Positions 5,770-7,422 of a DNA stretch of 7,422 bases are shown here, one piece after another. Source of the DNA: Bacteroidota bacterium (GTDB taxonomy: Bacteria; Bacteroidota; Bacteroidia; Chitinophagales; Chitinophagaceae); assembly GCA_018267795.1 (NCBI GenBank), contig JAFDXS010000108.1, forward strand, positions 1 to 7,422. Reading direction: 5' to 3'. The stretch's first letter is position 1. Each line of letters begins with the position of its first letter. The position numbers and the translations under genes were made by a program. Under the pieces are notes generated by a model. The model had not been told where the DNA came from. It worked only from the letters and a program-made list of their open reading frames with translations, and searched no databases.

Positions 5770-7422
5770 TTATTTTGCAAATGGCATATATCTTAATGAC
5801 AGGTTGATAACACGTCCATCTATTGGCGCCCAAAGAGGTTTGAAATCAGGATTTGAAATAGCGCCGGTATAAAGTGCTTCTATATTGCTTTGCTTATAGT
5901 CCAATAGATTTTCAACATTAGCCACCAGCGTTAGCTTCTTGCCAAATTTGCGTTCCAACATCAGCGCCGCAAGTACATAAGCTGGTGTTTTTGTGTCGCC
6001 ATCTCTATATTGCTGGCCATAGTAGGAGCCTTCAATGCCTATACGCCATTTACCTTCAAATTCTTTAAGCGCTGTAAAAGCCATACGATTGCGTGGGGTT
6101 AGCGGCATAAATTGATTTGTCTGCAAATATTTGCGCTCAACATCAGTATATGTATAGCCAGCATACAGCTCTACATCTTCTATTTTCAGTCGGAGATAGG
6201 TATCAAAACCTTTGGAAATAATAGGCTTATCAGCGTTGCTAAAAAGTACGTTACCATTGGCAAGCTGGGTAGCAACTACTCCACTGTTAATCTGCGTGAG
6301 AAAGAATGCCTGATTGATGAACAGGTTCGTTTCCTCATTGAAATCCTTTTTATAATTGCCTTCAATATTATAACCGACAGAGCGCTCTGCTTTTATACCT
6401 GCCGGCAGCGGCCGTATATCTTCTATAGGGTAATCGATAATTTGTTGTGCTAATGGATCAGGCACCTTGTAGCCAAAGCCTACGCCTGCGCGTGTAGCCC
6501 AGGTTTCATTAAAACGATGAAACAATGCAATGCGAGGCAGGATAAAATTGCCATAAGTATCATTATGGTCGGCACGAAGACCTGCTTCGGCAGTAGTATT
6601 GAATGGCAAATGTGCAGTATACTGAGCAAATGCGCCTAAAGTATTGGTGCCGTAATTACCAATTGCAATATTTTCAGAGTGCAGGTTTTGAAAATTATAA
6701 CCCGTAGCATTAATGCCCCCCACAAAGCTATTCTGCTTAAAAGGAACAAAGACAGATGCCTCGGTATAATAATTCAGCTGGTTGGCCTTCATATTGTACA
6801 GTGAGGCTTCAATGTTGCGGGTATATGAGCTGGCACTACCCTTGATATTCAATTTTGCATTGCCAGCCAAATTTTGTTCAATCAGTAATTCACTTGTATT
6901 GCGTTGAGTGATGTTGCGCTCGTAGTATTGATGTAGAGAGTCCGCATTATTATTTATCACTTTCATGTCGCCACCAATGCGATTTTCAAAGGTGCCTTCG
7001 TAGCCCAGTGTTATTGTAGTTTTATCGCTGGGGTAAAAGAAGAATCGGGGGTGTACCACGACCGTATTAAACTGCGAAACATCTGAAAAGCCATCATTGT
7101 TTACATCTACAGCTTTCTGATGGGTGTAGCTAGCAAAAAATGTATAACCCACTTTCTTATAACGCCTAGCCAGGTAGCCATTTATATCGCTTTCGCCAAG
7201 TGAAGTCTGGTTTAGCGTCAGCACTGCTTCCTGGTTCTCCATAGGCTTTTTGGAAATAAGATTAACAAGACCACCTATAGCGCCACCACCATACAGTGTA
7301 GAAGCAGAGCCTTTTATTAATTCTACTTGCTTAAGATCAAGAGGAGGGATCTGCATGATGCTAAGACCGCCGGAAAATCCATCAAACAATGGCATGCCAT
7401 CTCTCAACAACTGAGTGTATTG
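5770..7422 (-). CDS. TonB-dependent outer membrane receptor (N-terminus outside window)
   Basis: The frame stays open to the right edge (residues Q-Y-T-Q precede LLRDGMPLFDGF), so the TTG at 7410 is not the start. The visible 550 residues lack the signal peptide, any TonB box and the first part of the plug. Counting from 7410, residues 1-56 are the end of the plug, with the family signature GSASTLYGGGAIGGLVNLIS from residue 34 (bases 7243-7311). Residues about 60-546 form the 22-strand barrel with alternating aromatic strands, ending in VANVENLLDYKQ and a final strand LSLRYMPFAK. The protein takes up a ligand, such as a metal chelate, driven by TonB-ExbB-ExbD; the barrel resembles the FepA/colicin-receptor type rather than SusC/RagA, and no SusD partner is seen. 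A calcium-loop-like motif DVNNDGFSD lies at 102-110. The substrate is unknown. Confidence 0.9.
   Translation of the reverse strand, partial: QYTQLLRDGMPLFDGFSGGLSIMQIPPLDLKQVELIKGSASTLYGGGAIGGLVNLISKKPMENQEAVLTLNQTSLGESDINGYLARRYKKVGYTFFASYTHQKAVDVNNDGFSDVSQFNTVVVHPRFFFYPSDKTTITLGYEGTFENRIGGDMKVINNNADSLHQYYERNITQRNTSELLIEQNLAGNAKLNIKGSASSYTRNIEASLYNMKANQLNYYTEASVFVPFKQNSFVGGINATGYNFQNLHSENIAIGNYGTNTLGAFAQYTAHLPFNTTAEAGLRADHNDTYGNFILPRIALFHRFNETWATRAGVGFGYKVPDPLAQQIIDYPIEDIRPLPAGIKAERSVGYNIEGNYKKDFNEETNLFINQAFFLTQINSGVVATQLANGNVLFSNADKPIISKGFDTYLRLKIEDVELYAGYTYTDVERKYLQTNQFMPLTPRNRMAFTALKEFEGKWRIGIEGSYYGQQYRDGDTKTPAYVLAALMLERKFGKKLTLVANVENLLDYKQSNIEALYTGAISNPDFKPLWAPIDGRVINLSLRYMPFAK

Noticed and set aside
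6112..6453. 113-codon + strand frame opposite the TonB receptor
   Set aside because: Shadow of conserved receptor sequence; the hydrophobic, cysteine-rich translation resembles no family I know.

Overview
The window reads as ordinary chromosomal DNA from a member of the Bacteroidota, probably a gliding or T9SS-bearing lineage such as Chitinophagaceae; the family is a guess, the phylum is well supported. The support is a GldE-type protein, a secreted protein ending in a type IX secretion system (T9SS) type A sorting domain, a TonB-dependent receptor with a Bacteroidota-style barrel, an exact Bacteroidota -7 promoter box (TAACTTTG), and start codons without a visible Shine-Dalgarno sequence.

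Layout: four genes, two on each strand, arranged tail to tail. On the + strand, the 3' part of gldE (1-1271, beginning outside the window) ends in a textbook intrinsic terminator (1295-1327). After a 165-base intergenic region with short repeats comes one very large gene (1437-5207) for a secreted mosaic protein: signal peptide, N-terminal DUF7948-like domain, seven SBBP blades, several Ig-like modules and a T9SS sorting domain. A 15-16 bp perfect hairpin (5227-5264) closes it. On the - strand, reading from the right edge, a TonB-dependent receptor (5770-7422, N-terminus outside the window) is followed by a half-size EamA/DMT transporter (5283-5702) that has its own likely promoter in the 67-base gap.

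Functional links are loose. GldE belongs to the gliding/envelope gene set, and the large protein is a predicted T9SS cargo, so both point to a T9SS-equipped cell. The terminator between them argues against an operon. The receptor and the EamA protein are both envelope transport proteins, but nothing shows that they share a substrate.

I found no RNA genes, mobile elements, CRISPR arrays or defence genes. No convincing new system is visible. The points most worth a second look are the domain architecture of the large protein (complete seven-blade array plus two differently duplicated Ig pairs), the extreme ATA codon preference in gldE compared with the receptor gene, and the half-size transporter.
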